This document shows, piece by piece, positions 5,140 through 6,263 of a DNA stretch of 6,263 nucleotides. Position 1 is the stretch's first letter. Each line of letters begins with the position of its first letter. The stretch comes from Candidatus Kuenenia stuttgartensis (GTDB lineage Bacteria; Planctomycetota; UBA1135; UBA2386): assembly GCA_945861365.1 (NCBI GenBank), contig CAMAUH010000271.1:1-6263 (forward strand), read 5' to 3'. The notes below the pieces were generated by a model, which saw nothing but the letters and a program-made list of their open reading frames with translations, searched no databases and was not told the origin of the DNA. Made by a program: the position numbers and the translations under genes.

Positions 5140-6263
5140 TACAACGGAGCCAGCACCAATACGGGCTCGGACTGCGCGTCGACGAACAGCCGCAGCGGGC
5201 TACCGCGCGGCACGGCAAGGCGCACGATGGCTGTGGTGTCGACGTCGACGGTGAGCACGATCGGCCGCGTGCCATCGGCATCTTCGCGCCGCAGCGACTG
5301 GCCCGCGCGGGCCGGCCACAGCACGACGCGGCTGCCGTCGGCGCCGGGCGCGAGCTCGCGCGCCACCGTCGCGCGCGGCGGCGACGCACCCCGCCCCCGC
5401 CGCCAGTACAGCCGCACGCTGTCGCCATCGGGACGACCGTTGTCGATGCCGGGCAGGTCGAAGCGCGCACACTCGACGAGGTCCTGTTCGGGCCAGAAGT
5501 CGGGCCCGAACCAATGGCCGCACGCGTGCGGCTGCTGCGGATCACGCCGGAACTGCACCGCGTTGTCGAGCAGGAAGCGGATGCCTTGCTGGTCGAGCCA
5601 GGCATCCAACGCCGCCGCCTGCAACGCGGCGAACGAGCGGGCGTCGACGACGCCGTCGAGGTTGACGATGCCGCGACGTTGGCCGCGCGGCGCCAGCACA
5701 TCGGCGTGGAACGTGACCAGGCCGCTGTTGAAGCAGCCGACCCGCTCTGCCGCCGGCAGCACCGCACCCAGTTCGCGCCCAGCCAACTCCAGCTCCTGCT
5801 GGCCAGCGAGCGGCTCTGGCTGCACGCGCGCGAGATCGCCGACCTGTGCTGTCGCTGCCAGCAGCAGCACCGCGGGTCCGCGGCAACGCGCGACCGCCGC
5901 GAGGCCGAACACCACGAGCGGCCCGAGGTAGTAGTCGCGGGGGTACCAGCGCACGGCCCAGTGCATGACGACGATCGCGCCGAGGCCCAGGCCAAGGGCG
6001 ACCAAGGCGGAGCGTCCACCAGTTCGGCCCCCGCGCGGCATCACCAACAGCAACGACGCCGCCCAGAGCGGCGTCGACAGGTCGTGCAGGCCGAGCAGCC
6101 ACGCCGCTCCCACCGACAGCAGCGGCACGGTCCGCAACCGCGACGGCAACCAGGCGCGGGCGCATTGCGCGCACGCCAGCCCGATCGCCATCGAGCCAGC
6201 CAACACGAACGGGCCTCCGAGCAGCACCGGCCGCGCGAACCACCAGGATTGGGCGACGAAGGC
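5139..6263 (-). CDS. polytopic membrane protein, GT-C glycosyltransferase-like, C-terminal part
   Basis: The frame is open to the right edge, so the 374 residues seen are the C-terminal part of a longer protein. An in-frame GTG at 6227 exists, but twelve open codons precede it and the first helix would be at the very N-terminus, so I treat the gene as partial. Residues about 13-141 contain roughly five or six hydrophobic segments (near 13-33, 45-60, 65-76, 86-104, 112-126, 129-141). A soluble region of some 230 residues follows. Its segment RVGCFNSGLVTFHADVL (174-190), then GIVNLDGVVDARSFAAL (198-214) and WLDQQGIRFLLDN (222-234), resembles the extracytoplasmic tail of ArnT/PMT-like GT-C transferases, which often read as G-x-x-x-SG followed by NLDGxVN. 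The catalytic first loop would be off the edge, so function is inferred from the tail alone. The last 80 residues look beta-rich. It is followed 39 bases later by fbp. Confidence 0.8.
   Translation of the reverse strand, partial: AFVAQSWWFARPVLLGGPFVLAGSMAIGLACAQCARAWLPSRLRTVPLLSVGAAWLLGLHDLSTPLWAASLLLVMPRGGRTGGRSALVALGLGLGAIVVMHWAVRWYPRDYYLGPLVVFGLAAVARCRGPAVLLLAATAQVGDLARVQPEPLAGQQELELAGRELGAVLPAAERVGCFNSGLVTFHADVLAPRGQRRGIVNLDGVVDARSFAALQAAALDAWLDQQGIRFLLDNAVQFRRDPQQPHACGHWFGPDFWPEQDLVECARFDLPGIDNGRPDGDSVRLYWRRGRGASPPRATVARELAPGADGSRVVLWPARAGQSLRREDADGTRPIVLTVDVDTTAIVRLAVPRGSPLRLFVDAQSEPVLVLAPL

Noticed and set aside
4948..5931. Plus-strand open frame of 327 codons over the fbp start and membrane-protein gene
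   Set aside because: It spans antisense to two conserved genes and has the Ser/Arg/Ala/Thr-rich composition expected of a shadow frame in GC-rich DNA.
6225..6227. GTG as the start of the membrane-protein gene
   Set aside because: The frame is open for twelve more codons to the window edge, including hydrophobic and aromatic residues, and the GT-C-like tail implies a much longer protein, so the gene is better treated as truncated by the edge.

Overview
This is a high-GC, densely coded bacterial segment of six genes and no recognisable RNA gene, CRISPR array, insertion sequence or prophage. Intergenic gaps run from about 38 to 100 bases. Coding-strand purine-rich Shine-Dalgarno motifs are missing or weak before most starts. 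The secreted Kelch protein has a C-terminal module of a type I associate with Planctomycetota. High GC, weak Shine-Dalgarno use and that module suggest a planctomycete-like bacterium, but this is an inference; a myxobacterium or another high-GC lineage is not excluded.

Layout. From the left edge to 2555 three genes lie on the minus strand. Transcription runs from a fused molybdopterin synthase (MoaD-MoaE in one chain) to an M17 leucyl aminopeptidase to acetyl-CoA synthetase, which runs off the left edge after 86 residues. The gaps are 48 and 38 bases, so a single transcript is likely, although the three products serve unrelated tasks (cofactor synthesis, peptide turnover, acetate activation). 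A 99-base divergent gap then leads to a single plus-strand gene (2655-4037) for a secreted six-bladed Kelch propeller with a separate C-terminal domain. This gene converges on a second minus-strand pair: class I fructose-1,6-bisphosphatase (4113-5099), preceded 39 bases upstream by the C-terminal part of a polytopic membrane protein resembling a GT-C glycosyltransferase, which is cut by the right edge.

How the genes fit together. Most of the window is core metabolism: gluconeogenesis or the Calvin cycle (FBPase), acetate assimilation (Acs), and molybdenum cofactor synthesis. There is no clear multi-gene defence or mobile system. The points most worth following are the uninterrupted MoaD-MoaE fusion with a Gly-Gly-Gly junction, which implies either self-contained or cleavage-dependent synthase activity; the Kelch protein's architecture and its apparently duplicated last two blades; a Ser-to-Gly change in the FBPase metal/phosphate signature; and pyrimidine-rich rather than purine-rich leaders.
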